DNA from: Roseicella sp. DB1501
GTDB lineage: Bacteria; Pseudomonadota; Alphaproteobacteria; Acetobacterales; Acetobacteraceae
Direction of reading: 5' to 3'
DNA: 64,000 nucleotides
Assembly: GCF_013112485.1 (NCBI RefSeq)
Contig: NZ_JABFHG010000007.1
Coordinates: 62,001-126,000 of the forward strand
The stretch's first letter is position 1; the number at the start of each line of letters is the position of its first letter. The position numbers were made by a program, and so were the translations under genes. Shown here piece after piece: positions 35,300-44,074 of the stretch. The notes under the pieces were generated by a model. That model worked only from the letters and a program-made list of their open reading frames with translations, ran no database searches and was not told the DNA's origin.

Positions 35300-37090
35300 A
35301 TGGCGGGTTCCGACCAGACCAAGAAGCCCTTCAAGCTGCGCAGCCAGCGCTGGTTCGATGACCCGGAGGATCCGGGCATGACGGCGCTCTACACCGAGCG
35401 CTACCTCAATTTCGGCCTGACGCGGGGCGAGCTGCAATCCGGCAAGCCGATCATCGGCATCGCCCAGACCGGCAGCGACCTCGCTCCCTGCAACCGCCAC
35501 CATCTCGACCTGGCGAAGCGGGTGCGCGACGGCATCATCGCCGCCGGCGGCATCCCGCTGGAGTTTCCCATCCACCCGATCCAGGAAACGGGCAAGCGGC
35601 CGACCGCGGCGCTCGACCGCAACCTCGCCTATCTCTCCCTGGTCGAGGTGCTGCACGGCTATCCGCTGGACGGCGTGGTGCTGACCACCGGCTGCGACAA
35701 GACGACGCCCGCCTGCCTGATGGGCGCGGCGACGGTGAACATCCCGGCCATCGTGCTCTCCGGCGGGCCGATGCTGGACGGGCATTTCCGCGGCCAGCTC
35801 ACCGGCTCGGGCACCATCGTCTGGGCGGCGCGCAAGCAGCTCGCGGCCGGCGAGATCGATTACGAGCGCTTCATGGAGCTCGTGGCCTCCAGCGCGACCA
35901 GCGTCGGCCACTGCAACACCATGGGCACGGCGCTGTCGATGAACTCGCTGGCCGAGGCGCTGGGGATGTCCCTCCCCGGCTGCGCCGCCATCCCCGGCCC
36001 CTACCGGGAGCGCGGGCAGATGGCCTATGCCACCGGGCGCCGCATCGTCGAGATGGTGCACGAGAACCTGCGTCCCTCGGACATCCTGACGCGCCAGGCC
36101 TTCGAGAACGCCATCGTCGCCGCCTCGGCCATCGGCGCCTCCACCAACTGCCCGCCGCACATCATCGCCATCGCCCGGCACATGGGCGTCGAGCTGAAGA
36201 TCGAGGACTGGGACCGCATCGGCCACGACATCCCGCTGCTGGTGGACTGCCAGCCCGCCGGCCGCTTCCTCGGCGAGGCCTTCCACCGCGCCGGCGGCGT
36301 GCCGGCGGTGATGCGAGAGCTGCTGCAGGCCGGCAAGATCCATGGCGACGCCATGACCGTGACCGGCCGCAGCTACGCCTCCAACCTCGAGAGGCTGGAG
36401 GAGCCGGACCGCGAGGTGATCCGCGCCTATGGCACGCCGATGAAGCAGCATGCCGGCTTCGCCATCCTCTCGGGCAACGTCTTCGACAATGCGGTGATGA
36501 AGATCTCGGTCATCGACGAGAGCTTCCGCCGCCGCTTCCTCTCCGACCCGCCGAATGTCTTCGAGGGCAAGGTCGTGGTCTTCGAGGGGCCGGAGGACTA
36601 CCACGACCGGATCGAGGACCCCTCGCTCGGCATCGACGAGCGCACCGTGCTGGTGATCCGCAATTGCGGCCCGGTCGGCTATCCGGGCAGTGCCGAGGTC
36701 GTGAACATGCAGCCGCCGGCGTCGCTGATCAAAGCCGGCATCGACACCCTGCCCACCATGGGAGACGGGCGGCAGAGCGGCACCTCCGGCAGCCCCTCCA
36801 TCCTCAACGTCTCGCCCGAGGCGGCAGTCGGCGGCGGCCTCGCCCTGATGAAGTCCGGCGATCCGATCCGCATCGACCTCAATACCCGCAAGGTCGACCT
36901 GCTGATCCCCGAGGCCGAGCTCGCCGCCCGGCGCGCCGCCTGGCAGCCGCCGAAGCTACCGAACAAGACGCCTTGGGAGGAGATCCAGCGCAGCATGGTC
37001 GGGCAGCTCGGCACCGGGGCCTGCCTGGAGCCGGCGACGCTCTATCTCAACATCTTGGAGAGCAGGGGCGAGAGTCGCCACAACCACTGA
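35300..37090 (+). CDS. IlvD/Edd-family sugar-acid dehydratase (arabinonate/xylonate dehydratase-like)
   Basis: A 596-residue Fe-S dehydratase. Likely [2Fe-2S] ligands are Cys64 (APCNRH), Cys132 (TGCDKTTPACLM) and Cys205 (SVGHCNTMGT), the pattern of L-arabinonate and D-xylonate dehydratases rather than dihydroxy-acid dehydratase. The N-terminus (LRSQRWFDDPEDPGMTALYTER) and the DGRQSGTSGSPSILNVSPEA block also fit sugar-acid enzymes. It removes water from an aldonate to give a 2-keto-3-deoxy acid. Downstream SDR and FAH-type genes suggest further oxidation and cleavage. The exact sugar acid is not determinable by eye. Confidence 0.88.
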   Translation: MAGSDQTKKPFKLRSQRWFDDPEDPGMTALYTERYLNFGLTRGELQSGKPIIGIAQTGSDLAPCNRHHLDLAKRVRDGIIAAGGIPLEFPIHPIQETGKRPTAALDRNLAYLSLVEVLHGYPLDGVVLTTGCDKTTPACLMGAATVNIPAIVLSGGPMLDGHFRGQLTGSGTIVWAARKQLAAGEIDYERFMELVASSATSVGHCNTMGTALSMNSLAEALGMSLPGCAAIPGPYRERGQMAYATGRRIVEMVHENLRPSDILTRQAFENAIVAASAIGASTNCPPHIIAIARHMGVELKIEDWDRIGHDIPLLVDCQPAGRFLGEAFHRAGGVPAVMRELLQAGKIHGDAMTVTGRSYASNLERLEEPDREVIRAYGTPMKQHAGFAILSGNVFDNAVMKISVIDESFRRRFLSDPPNVFEGKVVVFEGPEDYHDRIEDPSLGIDERTVLVIRNCGPVGYPGSAEVVNMQPPASLIKAGIDTLPTMGDGRQSGTSGSPSILNVSPEAAVGGGLALMKSGDPIRIDLNTRKVDLLIPEAELAARRAAWQPPKLPNKTPWEEIQRSMVGQLGTGACLEPATLYLNILESRGESRHNH

Positions 37091-37220
37091 TCTCCAAACC
37101 GGGAGCGATTTGCGCGACGAATGGGTCTCATCGACACTTCGCATTGGCAGACGGGCGCAATCCATCCAAATCTAGCGCCAATGGGCCGGCGACAGCGCCG
37201 TCCCCTTCCATACGAGGTCG

Positions 37221-37487
37221 ATGACCATGCCGCGCATTTCGCTTGCCGCCGCCCTGCTGCTCGGCCTGGGCGCGGCACCCGCCTTCGCCCAGAGCGGCGA
37301 CGCCACGCCGGACTCGCCGTCGCGCACCCTGCTGCAGAACCAGCGCGCCTTCATCCCGGACCCGCCGACCACGCAGATGGCGCAGGACGCCAAGCCGGCG
37401 CCCGTGGCGAAGGATCGCCAGGCGCAAACGGGGCCGACCGCCCGCCCTGGGCGGCGCGTGGTCCTCGCCGACCGCACGGCCCGGTAG
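37221..37487 (+). CDS. Small secreted hypothetical protein
   Basis: An 88-residue protein with a clear signal peptide (PRISLAAALLLGLGAAPAFAQ; cleavage after AFA). The remaining ~64 residues are Pro/Gln/Arg-rich and probably disordered (DPPTTQMAQDAKPAPVAKD), with a basic C-terminus. No family is recognised. ATG 37221 and 37227 are both possible, adding or dropping two residues. It sits between the dehydratase and the SDR gene and may be unrelated to the pathway. Confidence 0.6.
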   Translation: MTMPRISLAAALLLGLGAAPAFAQSGDATPDSPSRTLLQNQRAFIPDPPTTQMAQDAKPAPVAKDRQAQTGPTARPGRRVVLADRTAR

Positions 37488-37634
37488 CTCCACGCGATCG
37501 ATCCCCTCGCTGACGCCGCGACCCTGACGGGCCGCGGCGTTCTGCTGCCCGCCCCTGGCTTCCCCTGGCGGCCCCATTGACGCCGCAGACGCCGCCGCGA
37601 TGATGGCGCCGGTACTGGGGCGGGGACGCGCAAC

Positions 37635-38384
37635 ATGGCGGGCAGGCTGCAAGGCAGGCGGTGCTTCGTGACGGCCGCGGGCCAGGGGATCGGCCGGGCC
37701 GCGGCCCTCGCCTATGCCGCCGAGGGCGCCAGCGTGGTCGCCACCGACCGCGATGCCGGCAAGCTCGCCGGCCTCGAGGCCGAGGGCATCGAGACCCGCG
37801 CGCTCGACGTGCTCGACGATGCCGCGGTGGCCGCCGCCCTCGCCGCCGCCGGCCCGCTCGACGTGCTGTTCAACTGCGCTGGCTTCGTGCACCAGAACAC
37901 GGTCGAGAGCTGCACCGATGGCGACTGGGACTTCGCCTTCGCGCTCAATGTGCGGGCGATGTGGCAGACGATCCGCGCCGCCCTGCCCGGCATGCTCGGG
38001 AAGGGCGGCGGCGCCATCGTCAACATGGCCTCCGCCTGCTCCTCGGTGAAGGGCGCGCCGAACCGCTTCCTCTACGGCACCACCAAGGCCGCCGTGATCG
38101 GGCTGACCAAGTCGGTGGCGACCGACTATGTCGCCCGGGGCATCCGCTGCAACGCCGTCTGCCCCGGCACGGTGGACACGCCGAGCCTCGGCGAGCGGAT
38201 CGCCGCCAACGCCGCGGCGGCCGGCGGGCTGGAGCAGGCGCGCGGCGCCTTCGTCGCCCGCCAGGCCATGGGGCGGCTCGCCACGGCCGAGGAGATCGCG
38301 GCGCTCGTCCTCTACCTCTCCGCCCCCGAGAGCACCTTCGTCACCGGCCAGGCCATCGTCATCGACGGCGGCTGGACGCTTTAG
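37635..38384 (+). CDS. SDR-family dehydrogenase, probable 2-keto-3-deoxy sugar-acid dehydrogenase
   Basis: A 249-residue classical SDR with intact motifs: cofactor loop TAAGQGIGRAAALAYA, NCAG, catalytic Ser in NMASACSS, YGTTK (Tyr and Lys) and C-terminal GQAIVIDGGWTL. The acid after beta-2 (VVATDRDAGKL) favours NAD+. The sequence resembles the type-2 3-hydroxybutyrate dehydrogenase / 2-keto-3-deoxy-L-fuconate dehydrogenase branch, whose members oxidise the C4 hydroxyl of keto-deoxy acids. Position between an aldonate dehydratase and an FAH-type hydrolase supports that role. The substrate is inferred. Confidence 0.85.
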   Translation: MAGRLQGRRCFVTAAGQGIGRAAALAYAAEGASVVATDRDAGKLAGLEAEGIETRALDVLDDAAVAAALAAAGPLDVLFNCAGFVHQNTVESCTDGDWDFAFALNVRAMWQTIRAALPGMLGKGGGAIVNMASACSSVKGAPNRFLYGTTKAAVIGLTKSVATDYVARGIRCNAVCPGTVDTPSLGERIAANAAAAGGLEQARGAFVARQAMGRLATAEEIAALVLYLSAPESTFVTGQAIVIDGGWTL

Positions 38385-38454
38385 TTTGCGCGCCGGCGGC
38401 GAAGCCGCCACACCAACCCTTTGCGCCGGCGCGAGACATCGCAAGGAGACTTCC

Positions 38455-39303
38455 ATGAAACTGCTGCGCTACGGCCCCGCCGGCCAGGAGAAGCCGGGCC
38501 TGCTCGACGCCTCGGGCACCATCCGCGACCTCTCGGGCAGCATCCCCGACCTCGCCGGGGATGCGCTGTCGCCGGCCGGGCTGCAGAAGCTCGCCGCGCT
38601 CGACCCCGCCTCGCTGCCCGCCGTGCCGGGCACGCCGCGCCTCGGCCCGCCGGTTGCGGGAATGAAGAACCTGGTCTGCATCGGGCTGAACTATGCCGAC
38701 CACGCCGCCGAGACCGGCGCGCCGGTGCCGAAGGAGCCGATCGTCTTCCTGAAGTCGCTCGGCGCCCTCTGCGGGCCGAATGACGACGTCATCATCCCGA
38801 AGAACAGCGTGAAGACCGACTGGGAGGTCGAGCTCTGCATCGTCATCGGCAGCCGCGCGAAATGCGTCTCCGAGGCAGAGGCGCTGGAGCATGTCGCGGG
38901 CTACGCCGTCGGCAACGACGTCTCCGAGCGCGAGTGGCAGATCGAGCGCGGCGGCTCCTGGGACAAGGGCAAGGGCTGCGACACCTTCGGCCCGGTCGGC
39001 CCCTGGCTGGTGACGAAGGACGAGGTGCCGGACCCGCAGAACCTGTCGATGTTCCTCGAGATCGACGGCAAGCGGATGCAGAACGGCTCGACGCGGACGA
39101 TGATCTTCGGCGTGAAGACCATCGTCAGCTACGTCTCGCACATGATCACCCTGCATCCGGGCGACGTCATCTTCACCGGCACGCCGCCCGGCGTCGGCCT
39201 CGGCCTGAAGCCGCCGGTCTTCCTGAAGGCAGGGCAGACCATGAAGCTCGGCATCGAGGGGCTCGGCGAGCAGACGCAGAAGACGGTCGCCTACCAGGGC
39301 TGA
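38455..39303 (+). CDS. FAH-family hydrolase (2,4-diketo-3-deoxy acid hydrolase-like)
   Basis: A 282-residue fumarylacetoacetase-fold enzyme. Marks are LVCIGLNYADHAAETG, metal-binding Glu residues in DWEVELCIVIG, VGNDVSEREWQ, KGCDTFGPVGPW and GDVIFTGTPPGVG. This branch includes 2,4-diketo-3-deoxy-L-fuconate and -rhamnonate hydrolases, which split the diketo acid to pyruvate plus a hydroxy acid. ATG 38455 follows a perfect AAGGAG at six bases. It lies 70 bases after the SDR gene, most likely in one operon. Confidence 0.88.
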   Translation: MKLLRYGPAGQEKPGLLDASGTIRDLSGSIPDLAGDALSPAGLQKLAALDPASLPAVPGTPRLGPPVAGMKNLVCIGLNYADHAAETGAPVPKEPIVFLKSLGALCGPNDDVIIPKNSVKTDWEVELCIVIGSRAKCVSEAEALEHVAGYAVGNDVSEREWQIERGGSWDKGKGCDTFGPVGPWLVTKDEVPDPQNLSMFLEIDGKRMQNGSTRTMIFGVKTIVSYVSHMITLHPGDVIFTGTPPGVGLGLKPPVFLKAGQTMKLGIEGLGEQTQKTVAYQG

Positions 39304-39380
39304 CCGGCGCGGTCGTCTCGACCCTCGCCTCCCGTTGCCCTGCCGGGGCTTCGCCTCGGCAGGCTGTGACGCCCCTCGGG

Positions 39381-39487
39381 CTAGAGCGTGATCGCCTGAG
39401 GTGGAAACACCGGAAAGCGTGACTCACGTGATCAAACAACGGCCTGGACCATGATCCGCGACCCTGTGTGAGCGGATCATGGTCTAG
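39381..39487 (+). repeat. B element, copy 2 (CTAG-bounded, nested)
   Basis: Exactly bounded by CTAG at both ends (CTAGAGCGTGATC...CATGGTCTAG), 107 bp. Contains GACTC at 39421, CAACGGCCTGGACCATGATC and a perfect 13-bp inverted repeat GACCATGATCCGC/GCGGATCATGGTC. It encodes nothing and resembles a MITE-like element. Confidence 0.82.
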
Positions 39488-39500
39488 AAGGGACTCACGG

Positions 39501-39536
39501 GATCCCCACGAAGCCGCGCAGCGGTTTCGTGGGGAT
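39501..39536 (-). terminator. C hairpin just past the UxaA-type gene
   Basis: GATCCCCACGAA pairs with TTCGTGGGGATC, with an inner CCGC/GCGG stem. It starts three bases after the TAA at 39540. It has no T tract but is very stable, and may end or protect the transcript. It is the C part of compound repeat copy 4. Confidence 0.5.
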
Positions 39537-39539
39537 CAA

Positions 39540-41072
39540 TTACATGGTCGCGCCGAGCATCCAGGGCGCGAATTCGGCGGCGCCGAAATCGAAGCTCTCG
39601 CTCTTGCTGCGCTTCCCGCTCGCGGTCTCCAGCATCAGCCGGAAGATCCGCTCGCCCACCTGCTGCACCGTCTCCTCGCCGGTGACGATGGTGCCGCAAT
39701 TGACGTCCATGTCCTCCTCCATCCGCTCGTACATCGGCGTGTTGGTCGCCAGCTTGATGGAGGGGGTAGGCTTGCAGCCGAAGACGCTGCCGCGGCCGGT
39801 GGTGAAGCAGAGCAGGTTGGCCCCGCCCGCCACCTGGCCGGTGGCGCCGACCGGGTCGTAGCCGGGCGTGTCCATGAAGACGAAGCCCTTCTTCGTCACA
39901 GGCTCGGCATAGCGCACGACATCGACGAGGTTGGTGCTGCCCGCCTTGGCCATGGCGCCGAGCGACTTCTCGAGGATGGTGGTCAACCCGCCGAGCTTGT
40001 TGCCGGGCGAGGGGTTGGCGTCCATCTCGGCGCCCTCGCGCCGCGTGTACTCCTCCCACCAGTGCATGACGTCGACCAGCTTCTGCCCCACCTCCGGGGA
40101 GACGGCGCGCCGGGTGAGGAGATGCTCGGCGCCGTAGGTCTCGGGCGATTCGCTCAGGATCACCGTGCCGCCATGGCGCACGACGAGGTCGGAGGCGGCG
40201 CCGAGGGCGGGGTTGGCGGTGATGCCGGAATAGCCGTCGGAGCCGCCGCATTGCAGGGCGACGCAGAGTTCGCTCGCCGGCACCGTCTCGCGCCGCACCG
40301 CATTGGCCTCGCCGAGCACCTCGCGGACGAAGTCGATCCCCGCCTGCACGGTCTTGCGGGTACCGCCCATCTCCTGGATCGCCATGTTGCGCAGCCGCCC
40401 GGCGAGCTTCTGCTCCTCCAGCAGCCCGCCGATCTGGTTCACCTCGCAGCCGAGGCCGATGGCGATGACATGGCTGAAATTGGCGTGCCGGGCGAAGCCG
40501 CCCAGGGTGCGGCGCAGCAGCGCCAGGGGCTCGCCCTGGGTCATGCCGCAGCCGGTCTTGTGGGTGAGCGCCACCACCCCGTCCACGTTCGGCCAGGCCG
40601 CCAGTGGATCCTCGCCGGTGAGCGGATTGCGGCGGAAGGCGAGCGCGATCAACTCCGCCGCATGCGCCGAGCAGTTCACGCTGGTGATGATGCCGATGTA
40701 GTTGCGCGTCGCCACCCGCCCATCGGCGCGGCGGATGCCCTGGAAGTTGGCGGGCACCGGCACCGGCTCGGTCGACCGGGCATCCTGGCCGAAGGCGTAG
40801 TCGCGGGCGAAGTCGCCCATGGCGAGGTTGTGGGTATGGACCCACTGGCCGGGCGCGATCGCCTCGGTGGCGAAGCCGATGATCTGGCCGTAGCGACGGA
40901 CCGGCTCGCCCTTGGCATGCGGCCGCACCGCGATCTTGTGCCCGGCCGGGATGCGCACCGCGGTCGCGACGCCGGCGCCAACCGGCGTGCCCGGCGGCAG
41001 GACCTGGCGGGCGATGACGACGCCATCCTCCGGGTTAAGTCGGATGACCGGCGGCTGGGTAACAGCGTCCAT
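39540..41072 (-). CDS. UxaA-family dehydratase (altronate/galactarate-type)
   Basis: A 510-residue UxaA-family enzyme with both parts in one chain: an N-terminal SAF-like domain (VGAGVATAVRIPAGHKIAVR, about residues 1-95) and the large catalytic domain with ATRNYIGIITSVNCSAHAA, HKTGCGM, GLGCEVNQIGGL, CGGSDGYSGITANPALG and FTTGRGSVFG. It eliminates water from a hexarate or hexonate such as D-altronate or galactarate. It converges on the dehydratase-SDR-FAH genes and may serve the same sugar-acid diet. Exact substrate is uncertain. Confidence 0.88.
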   Translation of the reverse strand: MDAVTQPPVIRLNPEDGVVIARQVLPPGTPVGAGVATAVRIPAGHKIAVRPHAKGEPVRRYGQIIGFATEAIAPGQWVHTHNLAMGDFARDYAFGQDARSTEPVPVPANFQGIRRADGRVATRNYIGIITSVNCSAHAAELIALAFRRNPLTGEDPLAAWPNVDGVVALTHKTGCGMTQGEPLALLRRTLGGFARHANFSHVIAIGLGCEVNQIGGLLEEQKLAGRLRNMAIQEMGGTRKTVQAGIDFVREVLGEANAVRRETVPASELCVALQCGGSDGYSGITANPALGAASDLVVRHGGTVILSESPETYGAEHLLTRRAVSPEVGQKLVDVMHWWEEYTRREGAEMDANPSPGNKLGGLTTILEKSLGAMAKAGSTNLVDVVRYAEPVTKKGFVFMDTPGYDPVGATGQVAGGANLLCFTTGRGSVFGCKPTPSIKLATNTPMYERMEEDMDVNCGTIVTGEETVQQVGERIFRLMLETASGKRSKSESFDFGAAEFAPWMLGATM

Positions 41073-41099
41073 GGCGGGCTCTCCCTTGCGGGCGCCATT

Positions 41100-41206
41100 C
41101 TAGAGCAGATCCCGATCAGGTGGACCCACCTGATCGGGTGAAGATGCTCTGAAAACAACCGGCTAGAGCTTTTACCGTGAACGCAGGTGAACGGGAAGTG
41201 CTCTAG
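41100..41206. repeat. Double palindromic CTAG-bounded element (D)
   Basis: First half 41100-41166: CTAGAGC, then a perfect 13-bp stem CCCGATCAGGTGG/CCACCTGATCGGG with a two-base loop (41111-41138), then GATGCTCT. Second half 41163-41206: CTAGAGC to GCTCTAG, 44 bp, weakly palindromic inside. It resembles palindromic alphaproteobacterial intergenic repeats and differs from element B. Confidence 0.75.
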
Positions 41207-41257
41207 GTCCAGCCGCCCGCCTGCGGAATACCTGCCCGTTGGCGGGCCAGCGCCGTC

Positions 41258-42925
41258 TCACGCGCCCTCCGGCACCTCCCCCTCGGCCAGGGCCGCATCG
41301 CCGGCCAGCCGGCTCGACAGCAGCTCGCCACGCCGCTCCAGCAGCGGATGCGCGACCAGGGCGAAATGCGCCCCGACGCGGCGCAGGTCGCGCACCGCGT
41401 CCAGCAGCAGCCCGGCGGCGCTGCCCTCGCCCTCGGCCAGGCGCCGCGCCGCCTCCCGCTCCGCCTCGCGCAGCCCCTCCTTGCCGCGCACCAGGGCGCG
41501 CGCCGCCTCGGCATCCTCCAGCATGAAGACCGCGATCGCCAGGCGGAGCTGCTCCTGCAAGGTCGCGTGCAGCGCCAGCACCTCCTGCAGCGCCTCGCCA
41601 TCCAGCGCGCCGTCGCGCCGCTGCCGCTTGGCGGCGTGCCGCAGCAGGTCACGCTCGATCACGTCGGCGGCGTGCTCAAGGGCGATGGCGAAGGCCTGCA
41701 CCTCCTGCAGCCGCCGCGCCTCCTCCTCGCCCAGCGTCTCGCGCGGGATGCGGCCGAGATAGGCATGCACCGCGCGGTGCAGCCGGTCGATCACGTCATC
41801 CAGCCGCGCTGCCGCCTTGGCCACGTCGCGGTCGGTGTCGCGGAAGGCCTCCGACGAGCCGCGCAGCATCGCCTCCACCTGATCGGCCATCCGCAGCACC
41901 TCGCGCGCCGCATTGGCCAGCGCCACCGAGGGGGTGCCGAGCGCCGCCTCGTCCAGGTAGCGCGGCGCCGCCGGATCGGCGGCGGTGCGGTCGGGCAACA
42001 GGCGCCGCAGCAGTCGCGCCAGCGCCGGCAGCAGCGGCAAGGTCAGCAGGGCGGTCAGCAGGTTGAAGCCGAGATGCGCATTGGCCACCAGCCGCGCCGG
42101 CGCCGGGTCCAGCGCCTGCAGCGCCGTCACCGCCTGCGGCAGCAGAGCGAGGCCGATCGCCACGCCGCCCAGCCGGTTCAGCAGGTTGCCGAGCGGCACG
42201 CGCAGCCGGCCTGGATCCTCGCGGTCGCCGCCCGCCTCCAGCAGCGGGTTCAGGGCGCTGCCGAGATTGGCGCCGAGCACCATCGCCACCGCCGCCTCGG
42301 GCGAGGCGACGCCGCTGCCGGCGAGGGAAGCGACGAAGAGCACGCCGGCGACGCTGGAATGCGCCGCCCAGGAGATCGCCGCCGCCAGCAGCAGGTTGGG
42401 CAGCGGCTGGTCGGCCAGGGCGGTGAGCAGCATGCGCAGGGTCGGCGAGGCCTCGACCGGCGCCATGCTGGCCAGCATCAGGCGCAGCGAGAGCAGCATC
42501 AGCCCGAGGCCGATGGCGACCCGGCCGAGATCGCGCGTCCGGGTGCGCTGGCCGCGGCGGAAGGCGACCACGCCGACCAGCACCAGCGCCGGGAAGACCG
42601 CCGAGACATCGAAGGAGAGAAGCTGGACGATCAGCGCCGTGCCGACATTGGCGCCGAGCATCGCCGCCAGCGCCGGCGCCAGCGCCACCGCCCCGGCGGC
42701 GGCGAAGGAGCCCACCATCAGGGCCGTGGCGGTGCTGCTCTGCAACACGGCGGTGACGCCCAGGCCGGCGAGGAAGGCGCGCAGCGGGTTGCCGAGCGCC
42801 AGGCCGAGGGCGTGACGCAGCCGGCTGCCGAAGGCGCGCTGCACGCCGCTCTGCACCATGTGCAGGCCCCAGAGCAGCAGCGCCGCCTCGCCCGCCAATT
42901 CCACGAGCAGCCTGGCCTCGTGCAT
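41258..42925 (-). CDS. Na/Pi cotransporter family protein with PhoU-like domain
   Basis: A 555-residue membrane protein: about nine helices in residues 1-310, then a helical PhoU-like domain (residues ~340-545, with LDDVIDRLHRAVHAYLGR). The two inverted Na/Pi repeats carry VLQSSTATALMVGS and, in place of the second QSSS, SWAAHSSVAGVLF; GANVGTA and GANLGSA loops are conserved. Family members move Na+ with phosphate or regulate phosphate exit. The His-for-Gln change in the second repeat is notable and could alter substrate use. No pho genes are adjacent. Confidence 0.88.
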   Translation of the reverse strand: MHEARLLVELAGEAALLLWGLHMVQSGVQRAFGSRLRHALGLALGNPLRAFLAGLGVTAVLQSSTATALMVGSFAAAGAVALAPALAAMLGANVGTALIVQLLSFDVSAVFPALVLVGVVAFRRGQRTRTRDLGRVAIGLGLMLLSLRLMLASMAPVEASPTLRMLLTALADQPLPNLLLAAAISWAAHSSVAGVLFVASLAGSGVASPEAAVAMVLGANLGSALNPLLEAGGDREDPGRLRVPLGNLLNRLGGVAIGLALLPQAVTALQALDPAPARLVANAHLGFNLLTALLTLPLLPALARLLRRLLPDRTAADPAAPRYLDEAALGTPSVALANAAREVLRMADQVEAMLRGSSEAFRDTDRDVAKAAARLDDVIDRLHRAVHAYLGRIPRETLGEEEARRLQEVQAFAIALEHAADVIERDLLRHAAKRQRRDGALDGEALQEVLALHATLQEQLRLAIAVFMLEDAEAARALVRGKEGLREAEREAARRLAEGEGSAAGLLLDAVRDLRRVGAHFALVAHPLLERRGELLSSRLAGDAALAEGEVPEGA

Positions 42926-43007
42926 CGCCCCCCGTCACCTCCCGCCGCAAGACCCTCCATCCTAGCGGTTGTGCGGCCGGCGTCGCCTCAAGGCTTCCGG
43001 CGCCGGC

Positions 43008-43889
43008 TCAGACCGCCCCGGCCACGGTGGTCCGGAACATCAGCCGCTGGTAGCGGGTGTGGTCGAAGAGGCTGGCGGTGTGCAGCGTCGCCAGATTGTC
43101 CCAGATCACCAGGTCGCCCACCTGCCAGCGATGCCGGTAGACGTAGCGCTCCTGCGCCGCGTGCCGCATCAAGGCCGCGATCAGCGCCTCGCCCTCGGCC
43201 GGCGACAGCCCCTCGACATGGCTGATGACCGCCGGGCAGAGAAACAGGGAACGGCGGCCGGTCACCGGATGCACCCGCACCAGCGGCTGCGAGACCGGCG
43301 GGAAGCGCCGCCGCGTCTCCGCCGACAGCGGCGGCTTGCCCGGGGTGTGCCGGCGGTTCCATTCCGCGAGGGTGTTGAGGTCATGCACCGCCCGCAGCCC
43401 CTCGATCCGCGCCTGCATCGCCGCCGGCAGTTCCTCATAGGCGGTGCCGGCGTCGAGCAGCCAGGTCTCGCCGCCCTCGGGCGGCACGATGGCGGCGTAG
43501 AAGAGCGAGGCCCGGCTCGGCACGGCGCGGTAGCTGCTGTCGGCATGCCATTGCTCGACGCCGGTGGCGAAATTCGCCCTGAGCCCGCCCGGCTCCTCGA
43601 CATTGCCGACGCAGAAGATCTCCGGATGCTCGGGATGGGTATGGGCGGAGGCGGAATGCAGCTCCAGCGCGCCGAGACGCCGGCTGAAGGCCACCTGCGC
43701 CGCCGGGTCCCGCGGCAGGTTGCGCAGCAGCAGCACGCCATGGCGGTGCAGGGCGTCGAGGAAGGCGTCGATCTCCGCCTGCGGCAGGTCGCCGGCGATG
43801 CGGACATCGGTGAGCTCGGCGCCGAAGGTGGCGCCGAGCGGGCGCGCCGCGAGCGGAGGGGCGAGGTCGAGAAGCGGGCCGGCGCTCAT
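43008..43889 (-). CDS. TauD/TfdA-family Fe(II)/2-oxoglutarate dioxygenase
   Basis: A 293-residue dioxygenase. The iron ligands are His and Asp in QWHADSSYRAVP and the distal His in NLATLHTASL; the 2-oxoglutarate-binding Arg is in RYQRLMFRTTV. The N-terminal PLGATFGAELTDVRI is typical. Substrates in this family include taurine, other sulfonates, alpha-ketoglutarate-coupled herbicides and sulfate esters; none can be assigned. ATG 43889 is chosen as the first start before conserved sequence; upstream residues from 43973 are low complexity. It is divergent from a family 5 binding protein. Confidence 0.9.
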   Translation of the reverse strand: MSAGPLLDLAPPLAARPLGATFGAELTDVRIAGDLPQAEIDAFLDALHRHGVLLLRNLPRDPAAQVAFSRRLGALELHSASAHTHPEHPEIFCVGNVEEPGGLRANFATGVEQWHADSSYRAVPSRASLFYAAIVPPEGGETWLLDAGTAYEELPAAMQARIEGLRAVHDLNTLAEWNRRHTPGKPPLSAETRRRFPPVSQPLVRVHPVTGRRSLFLCPAVISHVEGLSPAEGEALIAALMRHAAQERYVYRHRWQVGDLVIWDNLATLHTASLFDHTRYQRLMFRTTVAGAV

Positions 43890-44074
43890 GGGGCGGGTCT
43901 CCGTGCTGGATTGAGCGGGCCGGTGACGGGCGTTGCTTGGGCGCTCTCGCGCCGGGGGCGACGATGACTCCATGGGACGGATCAGGCCAGGGGGGCCGTT
44001 GACGCGGCGGGCCGCGCAGCCTCCGCTGCGCTGTCGGATTCGGGTCGGCCGGTCCGCCTTGGGGGGAGACTATC

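Larger units (their letters stand above)
39331..39537 (-). repeat. Compound intergenic repeat, copy 4, with a nested B element
   Basis: On the minus strand: C hairpin (39536-39501), CCGTGAGTCCCTT, then the nested B element (39487-39381), then CCCGAGGGGCGTCACAGC and the A hairpin (39362-39340, 9-bp stem with one mismatch). Removing B with one CTAG gives a C-to-A spacer of the same length as copy 1. Confidence 0.8.
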
